A stretch of 64,000 bases of DNA from Acanthaster planci (taxonomy: Eukaryota; Echinodermata; Asteroidea; Valvatida; Acanthasteridae): assembly GCF_001949145.1 (NCBI RefSeq), contig NW_019091371.1:486421-550420 (forward strand). The letters run 5' to 3'. The notes below the pieces were generated by a model. That model worked only from the letters and a program-made list of their open reading frames with translations. It ran no database searches and was not told the origin of the DNA. Positions 1 to 12,000 of this stretch are shown in pieces; position 1 is the first letter of the stretch, and each line of letters begins with the position of its first letter. The position numbers and the translations under genes were made by a program.

Positions 1-31
1 GAGTTTTGTCCCCACTGATAATCCACGGGGG
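1..31 (-). CDS. ATXN7: possible start of ataxin-7 exon 12, cut by the window edge
   Basis: On the minus strand a T-rich tract and attcag|CCCCCGTGG form an acceptor at 32. In the required phase the next bases read APVDYQWGQN with no stop to the edge. It is the only open, phase-compatible candidate I saw in the first 600 bases, but it is too short to judge by homology. Confidence 0.3.
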
Positions 32-3000
32 CTGAATGCAGCAAACAATGGTATACATGTACTGTTTCAAAACGATGACCGATTACCTCCATTAATGCCA
101 GCACTCTGTGCTGACAACATATGAAAATTGATTTGCAATTTCTAGCAGCTCGGTCTTTTGTTCAGAGTTTGGTCTTTTATTACAAGGCCCAGTTCCTTTG
201 TTTCAATTTCGGGCACCCCAACCACGCATATACAGCCAACAGCTCTAGTGCCGGGCTCCCCGACATGAAGTGGTTAAGGTAAGAGGAGACAATAAGTATC
301 ATATCTGAATTGCTTGACAGCTGTGGTTGGCCAGCACTCAACTATTTCTGGTCCAATTCTTCCAGACTCTTCAAGCCAAGGTTTGTCACATCCCTGGTTG
401 TCCAAGAACCCAATGTACCACAAAAACAGTGTCTGTATTGTAGAATTAGTATAGCAATGCAACATACGGCATCACTCAAAATTTGTTCAAATTTGTCCTG
501 AAGTTGCTCCTGAATTAAAGTGTAAGATATTACACAGGTGTTGCTATGGAATCAACACCAAACTTGCTCGAAGATAAGCAACATTTCATCTGGCAGGAAA
601 AAGTTAAAACAACACAAAGAGGGAAGTCTTACCACTTGTATTAAATGAGCCCGCTAGTAGTTGGCCACTGACATTAGGGGATGTGTCTGCAGAACCCGGA
701 CTAGGGGAGGGTGTGCTTGTTCGGCTGGGACTCATCCCTCGTTGCACATGATTGGCTGACGCTGTTGTTGGGGTGGTTATAGAGGTGCTTGGATATGGCT
801 TGAAAGTGATGTTGGTTGGTGAGGGAATGATGCCATTGGGGAGGGGTGAAGTGAGCTGAGGACTGGCTGAGTTCTGTTCAGAAAACAAAACGTACAACCA
901 TTAACCCTCCTATGTAAAGATGCATTCTTGACCTGTAAGTCAAAATCGGTCAAATGACCCCTATGTGTCTGTGTACTATGGCCTGTCAAGTGAAAGGAAC
1001 TTTTGACTGTCTGTGACTGTCAAAGCAAAAGAAGGGTTAATCACATACATAGTTTGCGTGGCTACAACTCCATATTACATCTTGCATATTCATGAGCAAT
1101 CATGCCTGTGTTATTAGACAACAATCAAATGCAATGGCAAAATATTAGTAACTTACTCTGGAAGCACACCTCCCATACTACCGGTAGCTTCCTCGTCGGT
1201 AGCAAATTTTGGCCAGTATGTAATCTCAGCAAGTATATTTCTAAGACTGTAGCCTTGCTATTGCTGAAGTTAAGTTAATCAGCAACCTGACCTATTATTC
1301 CAGTTGTGTACAAGGTACATGCATGCAAAGGACATGTAAACCTACAATAATTTTCTGTGACACAAATATCCTTCTAGGGGCTAAAAACCCAGCTGAACTC
1401 AACATACAACAGTTTAAATGAAAAGCCAGAAAAGTATTTCAAGATTGAGGCCAGCTATCCCCAAGGCTGTAGAATCTTGAGTCCTATCAACGAGTAAACC
1501 TGTTGGCCTTCGCAGTAACTGGCATATATTGTTAAACCAAAGTTTTAACAAAACATTAAACAAGTCTACACTGAAAGCTAAGGATCAACCGATGTAGGTT
1601 TTAACTGCCAATCCGATGTCTGATGTTTTAATCTCAACATCGGCCGATGTCCGATCCAATGTTTTAACCGACAATAACTGAAAACGCAACCTTAACAGGA
1701 TGTGGGCCTGCTCATAACACAAAACCAGTGTACTCCCTTAAAATGTCAGTTTACACATTACTGGTAATAGGATCAAGGTTTTGCCATTACTGTTACTGAG
1801 TTGAGAGAATTGTGTACATGACATTAATGACGCTATAATGCACGCTACCGATAGTGCTCCATTGTTTTCAAACCTATGTACATGGTGCATACATGCTCCT
1901 TGGGTCTGCGGTCTGTGCGTTGAGTTGTTGCAGCACGGATCGTGCAGATGTAAGTTTTGGGGATACTTTACATGGGTTTAACCATGGTGCAACTGTTCAT
2001 TTATCTCATCAAATAAAAAACACCGTTTTTATTCATGCTCAAAGAAAAATATGAGATTTGTGTTTGCCAAAACTGAGTGCAGTGTTTGTTCCCATCTTCA
2101 ATTTAACATCAGCACCTATATCTGCAAAGGTCACATTTTGCTGATCCGATGTTTTGCTGCTGTTGCCTAACATCGGCCTGATCTGATGTCTGATCCAATC
2201 ATCGGTTGATCCTTACTGAAAACATTCAAAACAACTCTACAGAAACTGCCTGTGGGCTACTGTTGGACTTAGCAGGATCCTTAATGTTTAAAAAAAAAGA
2301 CCAATTCAGGAACTTGCTTACCGGTCTGAGTTGAGGACTGGGCACAGACTGTGGACTCTGAAGAGGCTGGCAAGTGTTGGCAGCGGTAACCCTCTCACTC
2401 ACAGTTACTCCTGCTCCAACACCTATCACATCCTGTGTGGAGCTGTCAATGAAAGGCTGACTAACTATTGCTACATTCTGCAGACTGGCCGTGGTACTGC
2501 TGCCAGACAGTCGTCTCCCTTGTCTGTCCACTGTTGACTTACCCGAGCCTGCACTCTTTGTCCGAGATTTGACATTCAATTTCCCATCATAGGGTAGGGC
2601 TAGCGCACCCAGGTTCCCCAGTAACACTGGTGTATTTCCGATAGTTGCATTCAATATTGGAACAGTGAAGTTACCAGTGGTTTGCGGGGCTGCTGTATTA
2701 CTGACTGCACCACCATTGACATTTGGTTCAATGTTTGTCACCACAAAGCGTAGGTTTTTGAGAAGGCTACTTGACAATTCTTGATTGGTGATAGAGCCGG
2801 GATCCAAGTTAACCATGCCACTGCTGAGAATGTCTCCTGGTTGTAGCCCACTGTTAGTCACAATGGAATAGCTACTGGAGCCTGTCGTTAGTGTCACTGG
2901 GCTAGCACTTGACCCTGAAAACAAATTCTGTGTGACACTGCCACTTACACCAACATTACTCTTCCCTCCAGTTGGCCCACTTTTCCTGCGGGCTTTTGAA

Positions 3001-6000
3001 TTCTTGACAGGATGTTGGAGGGATGAAGACGTCTTGCCGTCAGCAGATTTACTCAGAGCTTTACCGCTGGTTTTTCCACTCGGTTTCTTGCTCGTGGTGA
3101 GCCCCTTGTTGAAATTGTTACACATGGTATTCGGCAAGCTCTTACTCTTACTGAGCGTGTTAGTTCCACTGCTGCTGCTGTTGCAAGTGGTAAGAGAGGT
3201 CCTACTCCCACTGGGAGTGTTGTCAAATGGTGAAGCACTTGAAAGAGAAAATGCACTTGTGGAGGCAGCAGAGCGGGCTGTGAAACTGTTGATTTGAAAC
3301 TCAGAGGACGGAGGAGTTGTATCCATTGGGGCAGCAAGGTCTTGAGATGAGTCACTGGATAAGCACATTTTTCTAAAGCACGGTAAAAAGACAAAAATAT
3401 TGTCAGCAAAGATTTTCTGTAGTAGATCTGTCTGATTTAATGGTCAAATAAAACCCTCCTCCTGTTAAAGCAGTCACAGACTGTAAAAAATGTGAACAAC
3501 TTACTTGAGTGGAGGTGGTTTAGAGTGTTTCTCCACTAAGGCAGCCATGGTGGATCTCAGGTAATCTAGTCTCCGATTGAAGGCATACAGGCCCTTACCA
3601 ACTTGCCTTGCACCAAAGGAACACATCTGTGACAAGAACGGAGAATAAGCAGATGACAGCCTCTTCACAAAAAAAACAACCCAAAAACCAGAGTTGGGCA
3701 ATTCCATGCTGTTGGTCTCACAGCAGCAAAAGTGAACTTGAAAGTTTTTCATTGAAGCTTGAGAAAAGAGACTGCCTGTTTTGTTCATCAGCACTAAACT
3801 TACTGCAACTGGTCTGGGATGATGATGGGAGCAGGAGTAATCGGATTTCTCTTTCTCTCCATCCACTGTCTTCTCTTCCTCAGACGGCTTGGTGTGGCTG
3901 CTGTTGGTACTTCCAAGCCCTACTTCAGGTGCTTTAGTCTGTGCTGAAGCTGCCTCCAAGGGGAAGGACTCCAGTGGTGTCAGCAAAGGGTTTTTTCTAC
4001 TTTAACAAAAAATGTATATGAATGAAAAAGACATACAAGTGAAAACAGACCATGTCATAGGTCTGTTGCATAGCATTAGACTGATTTTACCATGCCAGAG
4101 TTATGCCACTGGCTTCTGCTTATTTATCTTGGGCAGTGATTTGATGGCACATATTCACCATGGATGGGACATCAAGCCATACGTTAAGTAATAAAGTTTT
4201 TTTTTTTGACTCAACGTTTATTTCTGTTTTGCAATGTATATAAAAAGTTAAACACAAGATCAATAAATGAAAGATTTTTGACTACAAGAGTGAAAGCTAA
4301 ATACCCCTGAGAAACTGAAATAAAAGGGGGCAAATATGGAGGCTCTGACATCCATCAAAAAATTCAACACCAACTGGGGGTGGATTCATGTAAACTAGGG
4401 TGAAAAGAAGCTAAAGTTGAAACAGTTTTCACGATTGAAAATGCAGGATAGCTAGATGTGCATACCTTGTATCTGAATATGCTTTAGCTTAGAGTGGAAA
4501 TACTATATAACATTCAGGCAGTTGTTTCGTGTGAATATCTTACTTGGCCGGAAGAACTGAGTTGAGGTTGTAGGTTTTTGTAGGACTTGGGACAGGCATT
4601 ATCTTCTGGAACACAGTAAGTGGTTTGCTGCTGGCTTCTGATTTTACTTGCAGATTACCAACGGCCTGTGGCCGAGGACTTAAGACCTTGGGTGTCAGTG
4701 CTTTGGGTGTGTTAGGGCGTGTCTGTGTAGCCTTGGGTGTGCTGGGTCGAGTGACGCCTTGGGGTGTGGTTGAACTGTGTGCTGACCCACTGGACGCTGA
4801 GGACGGCACTTGTTGGAGAGATGTTGATTTCTTCAGTAGAGACGGATTGTTAGCAGCTGCCAGGGCCTGAGATCGAGCTTTGTGTTCAGCGAGAAGTTCA
4901 TCGAAGGGTTTCCGTCTTCCTTTGACTGCTCTCCGTAGTGATAAGGCATGAGTCTGTACAAGGAATGTATTTAATTCATGGAAAGATATGAAGTTGGTTC
5001 TTATAAAATTTCTGATGACCCTAGTTTGTATGCATACATCACTGACACCTTTTCTACATCCGAACACCATTCACTCCAGAAACACATTTTAAGTTTATGC
5101 ATCAGAAGAATTTTTCTCCAAAAAGATAAACCTACACCCACATCACAAGGCTACACCTAAATTACCTGCAATGAATTCTAAGAAATCTACCAGGCTGCTA
5201 ATCTTGCCAATGGACACTTTTCACTTCAGTCTCTTACCAAACATTTCTTCATTTTGATGCAAGCCTTGGCAGTTTTAGAACATGAATTGAATGAGTATGT
5301 CTTCAATGAGACAATAAATGTACTTGTGATGAAAAATAAAGTTTACATAATGCGAAGAAATCTTTAAAAAATACAAGTACATCATTTACACCTCCAAATG
5401 GCCTCAGTGTGAATTGGAGTAAACTCCAGGGTTGTAACGAAAAAATTTATGACTTGAGTCGAGTCGGTGTAACATAGTGACTCCAGTCGAGTCACTGACT
5501 CCAGTCATTAGCTTTACAACTCTGTAAACTCCAATGGTTAACCTTTTATTTCAAAATTTTGCTTAACTTGAACAGTCATTTTAAAATCCAGACTAAAACC
5601 CTGATGGATAAATCTTTACCTTGCAGGTAAGAGACCTTGTACATTGTCTCTGATCAGCATCTACCCAAACACCACAATGCTTATTCACGTCAAATTCACG
5701 ATCTGAAAGAAAATGGTATTTCGTCAATGGGGAACCTTACCGTTTGAAACAAATGATTAATTTAAAAAGCTGTGTAAGTATCAAATATGACAATTACACT
5801 GCAGGACGTCTATTTTGTAAGTGGTCATGAAGGTTAATAGCCTCTGATAACATACTTGGACAAGTTGTCCAAATTTTCCTCTCCATCAACTATTATAAAA
5901 GTATTCAGGGTGAACATTTCTTTACCCCTTTTCTGACAGCTCTGACCTTGCTACGACTTTTGGAGGGTTTAATTCAGGTTAGGGATCTTGTCAAAAACTC

Positions 6001-9000
6001 CACAAACTGTAAGCCGATTTACATGGAAAGCCATCCATTGCTAAGGGCCAAGCAGTTCGCATACTCCGTGGCCGTATTCGTCCATGCGTAGTCAAGTTAA
6101 TTAGGCTAGCGCGGTTGGCCCTCTATTGTCATTATAATGCTTTACTGAATAATTCATGATGAGTTGCAGGTTGTATTGTAATAATGCAACGTCTGTGAAC
6201 AAGCTCTATCCAGGTAAATTCCCGCAGAATAAATGAAAATGATTCGTGAGCGCATTTGACATGCAGTGTTTGCAATGTACGGTGTAAAAATAATCCACTA
6301 AAATATTTGGGAACAGCCTCGAGCTGCAAAAAATGTAAAAAATTAAGTCCTCAACAGATCGTTTTGATATTTAAACAGTTTTATTCTGTATGTTTTTTTC
6401 GTTCGTTCCTAGAATTTCGTTGCTAAATTCTAAGTGGTTTTGGTTTTATGGTAAAACTTTTGCGTTCGTATTTCCGAACAGTCTGGAAGGTCAGGACACG
6501 CCGGCATCATTCTCCGCAGCTCTTCGCACGAACTCGTTTTCGGGACAGAATTTTCCGAAAATGATCCGGGCACTCTGATTGGTTTAACTGTCTTTGTGGC
6601 ATTTTCCGAATAGATCCAAAGGTTCCCTTCACCAGTGTTCCATGACGATCCGTTCACAGACGGCAAAGTTACATTTTGAAAAGTACAACGTAGTTTTTCG
6701 AGATTAAAATGCCCGTTCTTTGTCAGAGAAGTACGTGCAAATCTTTAATCTTTCATTGTTATTTTCATTTAGATTGCAAAGTTTTATGATGTGAAACGGC
6801 CCATGGAAAGCGAAATGAAAAGGACAGGTTTGGGCGATTTGCCGAGTGTGGTTGCACGGGGTGCATGGAGATGCCTTGTGGCATGCATGGTGCTCTCTTG
6901 TATGTACGAGTCTGCGTTCATGTACATGTACATACAGAGTATGCATAGCAGTTAGCCCTGTATACACAGCCTGCCTGTCTGTCATGAGTCGCGCAGCACG
7001 ATGCTGCCTCCTGGTACCAGAAATTCGCCCTTTTAGAAGTCCCATTCAGTGAGTTGATAATGTGAGGATTCTAAAGAGGGAAATCTGATAATGGTGAAAT
7101 TGAAAGACGGAAATCTGGGAAAGATATCATTTCATTGTGTTAACCACCACCNNNNNNNNNNNNNNNNNNNNNNNNNNNNNNNNNNNNNNNNNNNNNNNNN
7201 NNNNNNNNNNNNNNNNNNNNNNNNNNNNNNNNNNNNNNNNNNNNNNNNNNNNNNNNNNNNNNNNNNNNNNNNNNNNNNNNNNNNNNNNNNNNNNNNNNNN
7301 NNNNNNNNNNNNNNNNNNNNNNNNNNNNNNNNNNNNNNNNNNNNNNNNNNNNNNNNNNNNNNNNNNNNNNNNNNNNNNNNNNNNNNNNNNNNNNNNNNNN
7401 NNNNNNNNNNNNNNNNNNNNNNNNNNNNNNNNNNNNNNNNNNNNNNNNNNNNNNNNNNNNNNNNNNNNNNNNNNNNNNNNNNNNNNNNNNNNNNNNNNNN
7501 NNNNNNNNNNNNNNNNNNNNNNNNNNNNNNNNNNNNNNNNNNNNNNNNNNNNNNNNNNNNNNNNNNNNNNNNNNNNNNNNNNNNNNNNNNNNNNNNNNNN
7601 NNNNNNNNNNNNNNNNNNNNNNGGTTAATGTCAGAGATTCACCCCAAAATTTGAAGTCGTCCCCATCTCATTGTTCTCATTTGGTGGTGTAAACCCTTGC
7701 TTGAAGAGCTAGGCTACTTGTGCATGCGTACATGTAGATTTCATATTCTTCAAAATAAGAAAACATTTTGCCAAATCTGTTTAATTTGCTGCAGAAATGC
7801 CAGAAATATACCAGACAAGAGTGAAAAAAAAAACAACACCGTGATGGGAGAGCAGAGCAGAGGAAAATTCAAGAGTGGCAAAAACTCACCAGCCGGAAAT
7901 AAATCAGACATGGAAACTTGTATTCAGATTAATGCTGGATTATGTCTGTATTTTGTGCTATATTTGCTGAAAAGATCCCTTAAAGAAATATTTGTGTAAT
8001 TCATTACAACCCTTGAAATCAACAGAAATGAGTAGGGTGTTTATTATTATATTATTCTCATTTGGAGCTTTTAAATTGTTTATTTCTGAAAATTGTTTAT
8101 TTCTATTGTCTGTTGTCTATTAAAACCTTCAGAGATTGATTTTGTGTGTGTGTGTGTTTTGTTTTAATAAAATAGCTCTTATAATTTTTTGTAATAGACA
8201 GTAAACATATCGATTGGAGCTTTTATCGGGGACCAATAATTCTTGTATGAAACCCTTCACGGTGCAATAAACAAGTACATGTAATTATTGCTACCAAGTC
8301 CAAGACGAAAGCAGCTCTCACAAATGTATGTACAATAATGCTGGATTTTAAATAGGGAATTGCCATTGGTGGCATGGGTACCGTATTAAAAAAATCAACC
8401 CATAAAGGCAAAATGTGTTCATTGTGCCAAGCCATTATGCCCTGTACCTGACGCGAAGTTTTCAAATTTCCAACACAATCAAAAAAACCACTGAATTGAA
8501 ACTGCTGTTATCTTTTTTTTGGTAGTGTAATCACTTTCTAAACTGGAGCCTAGTCAAACTAGGCCTTAATGGCACCAGTAATTATGCAAAACCTAATTTT
8601 GTGCCATGCACATTTTGTTTGGCCTTTTTTGTGGATATACTGTATTAAGATCACCAGCATAGCCATCAACAACTAGCCCATGGCTCATTGCCAAGACAGG
8701 ACAGTGGGAACTGGGCGCCGGCAGCTTCCCACGTTTGCGTAGACCAATGAGACTTATCCAAGGGACTGGGCTGGAGGGGTTCATTTTTATTATTGGGCGA
8801 CTGTTGTCAGGAATGTACGCCAAGCGTGATCATATGGCCGCTCAAAGGGGCGGGCTTTCAGAGGTTGCCTGGCAACAGTATTGTCAAGGTAATTGACAGC
8901 AATATGTTTAGGGCCTGTAATGCATACCAACATCCCCGAGGTATCTGAAACACACATTTAATTATCTTCCAGTTCCTAATCTTTCAGTTTCTTTTCATTT

Positions 9001-12000
9001 TTTGTGAGTTAACCAGTTCTTTTTATTATTCCCACAAAACAAGATTACCCCAAAAAGTGATATTTCTGAACTCGGCTTTCAGCCATTGCTCATGTGGCAA
9101 CTCTCAACTTTCTCAGGCACTTAGGACCATGTTTTCAACTGTGTTTTTCAGCACTCTGCTCTCGGATGAAAGTCCAAAGACCCAGGGAGTTGAACTTGGC
9201 AAAGGTTTACACAGTCTCACCACTTTTAGGGGCCAAACTGCCTGCTTTTTCTACAGGGGGCACTTTTAATGCTAAAGCTAGCCCCTGTACTGCACCGAGC
9301 TTTGCATGTACCAGCTTGTGAAATACTGCGCAGCGCATTCTTCCTTCGCATTGTTACTTTGTAGTCAGCTCCCCTGACTGCTTGCAGTCGTTGTTGGCTT
9401 CAAATCCCCATGACTATGGTAAAATCAGGTCTTCTACCTGAGGTCGCCAAGTATCACCAGTATAAGCAACAGTGTCACCCAGATTGCAGAGCTTGACACA
9501 TTTGCTTTTATATATTCACTTATCAGCTTATGATAGAAGTCAAAAGAATGTTCGAGAAGCCTGCATGAACTGCCCAGAAATGCCTATGGTTTTATGAACC
9601 AAGAGCCCCCAACATATTGGCCACAAAGAGATCGGAGCGGCGGTTAGTCCGCGAACCTTGCATAGTCACTAATTTACTGACTCAGAGGACCTGGAAAATT
9701 AGCATAACAAAGCCCATTGTTAGCCGATGCAAATAAGCTTGCAGGGTTCGCTGGCGATCGGTTGCCAAGGGCCAAACTTTGTCAGCGAGCTACGCGGAGT
9801 TCGCGGAGGGTCAATTTTGACAAAAACCCTTAAATTCAGGCTTCTGTTTGCAGCTTGGATTTAATGGGATCAGCAAGGGGTCTCTTTCTGTACATTATAT
9901 ACAATGGTGTTTTAATTGAATGATGAATGACACCAAAACATGAACTTTTAAATCCGGCCCATCATATCTGTTATTGCTTTATTTGTGGTTTCAAGCGATT
10001 AATTAATTTCTGTGTTTTATATAATGAATCTTGCCTTGTTAATGGTTTTAAGTAGTTAATTAATTTGTGTGCATTTTATGTAACAAGTCTTGTCTTGTTT
10101 ATGGTTTTAAATGGCTAATTAATCTTGCATGTTTTATATACGTGTTTTATTAATTTGACTTAAATTTTGTAGATTTTTAGATTGTAAATGGTTAAACTGA
10201 TGTAATTTATGATATATGAATTGTAAAGGTTTTGCAATTCATTTTGTTGTTACTGTGATGAGATCTTTTGTCAATAAACCATAAACCATGAATGGTGACA
10301 GACCTTTGCACAGAATGTTCTTCTTTGGCGACAGCTTCTTGTTCTTTTTCGTCTGCACAGGCTGAGCAGGAGCAAGCTTAACCAAACTGGTAGGAGCTGG
10401 AGCTGGTTGGATTGGTGGTGGCTGAACTAGACCTGGCTTAACCGTCTGCATCATTGTGGTGGGACCTGGCGCCAACTGGACCATGGCAGTTGGAACTGGT
10501 TTGGCTGGCTGGTGATGATGGGCCAGTGACTGAGCCTGCTGCTGAGGAACAAGATTGGGAGCACACTGGATGGATCCGGTCGGCACTGGAGCCAGCTCAA
10601 TTGTGGTCTGTTGGCTGCTAGCCAATGACACTGGTGAAATTCCCAGAGTGGAAGCCTCGTTGGCTTGTTGGGGTGACATCTTTTCAATCCTGACAACTGG
10701 AAGGGTGGGACTCACCAGATTGGAAAAAGCATCCTGGAAGTATTTAAGAACATTCAATTAAGGTCAAAGATCAAGTGGGCTATTTAATCAGGAAACTACA
10801 TGCGGGTCATTCTACAAATCCAAGGTCCAAATGTGTGACATTATTATGTCCCTGTTACACCTGACCTGTGTAATTTGACATTGAAATATCACTGAAATTG
10901 ATTTCAAACTATTTTTATTTGTTGGGCAAGTAATTTGCATTAACTCATCACTCGCGGAAATTATACAATTGTTATGTCAGATGTGACAGGGACACAAAAA
11001 AATTGGACCACTAATTTATAGAATGACCCATGTACAAGGAAACTGACCTGTCCCATTCACAAGCAAATTCAGCAACATACAGGAACAACATGAACTTGTA
11101 GGAACACCTCCTGCATCATACTATAGGCAAATGCAAAAGTGAACGAATTTGACGTCATGCAAGATTTGTAGTGAAATTTAACTCGAGTTGAAATGCGTTC
11201 AACTTTTGTGAATTCACAGCACAAATATTCGATCTGACATCACAAATTCGCATGTTTGTTCACTTTCACATGATATATGAACTGGCCTTTAAACTTGGTG
11301 CTTCCTAAATGTACAGTGATCATGTGCTAGGGTTCTTCTTTACTGATATGTACATACATCTTTGAGGCTGAAAAGCTCTTACTGGACATGAACCTTCACA
11401 ATAAACTTCAAAGCAAATTTTGAAATTACCTAAAAATGTTCAAGTCCTGCCTCAAGAAATTATTCTGTGGCTTGAAACTGAAATCACTGTTCTAACACAG
11501 AGAGGCTTAAGGGTCAACCCTATACCCGGAGGGCACAAGGATAACAGGTTATTGGAAATCAGAGTTTCCTGACAAGATGTTTTCCCCATACATGTAATGC
11601 TGTCAACCAACAGATGCACACACTGTAGAATCTACATGTTCATGTACGTTGTACCAGGGAAGTGGGTTTCTAGCCACACAATTCTCTAGCCAGGGTGCCC
11701 TGGGTGGAAGTCATTATCTTATGATTCACAAAATGGTCTTATGGTTAACGTGTACTGGCTTTGCATGCTAACACTGTGTGAAAATAATGGGGGTCTTAGT
11801 GCTTTATTTCTGATCCTGTGTGAGCCAAAAAAGGATCAGGAAGCTTAGCTTTCCACATGTAGCTAGGCTGATGCTTTTGCACGCGCAACTCACCCAAGTG
11901 ACAGTTCCACTAGATATCAGTAGCTTTATGAAGCATGTGCATAGTAAACTGTTCTCCAGGTTAGCTGGGATACAGTTTACTATACTTGCCTATTTATGTG

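Larger units (their letters stand above)
5703..10303 (-). other. ataxin-7 intron 5 (4.6 kb), with gap and possible regulatory elements
   Basis: It contains a 471-base gap (7152-7622), a small TG run near 8143, and a GC box next to an RFX-type X-box at 8847-8876. The 6.4-7.0 kb part is richer in CpG and has an inverted CCAAT box (gattggtt near 6576-6583), which might mark an internal promoter; no exon with a clear donor was found there. Confidence 0.6.

Noticed and set aside
274-465. 63-codon ORF considered as the next ataxin-7 exon
   Set aside because: The composition is not like the Ser/Pro-rich C-terminal part and I saw no acceptor in the right phase.
1854-2054. 66-codon ORF inside the hAT-like element as a transposase remnant
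   Set aside because: It shows no hAT transposase motif.
2932-3297. Leucine-rich ORF on the plus strand resembling a membrane protein
   Set aside because: It is the antisense shadow of the serine-rich ataxin-7 exon 10.
9640-9840. CpG-bearing stretch with GGTTCGC/GCGAACC motifs as a possible transposon or RNA gene
   Set aside because: The inverted motifs are short and I found no consistent borders or target duplication.
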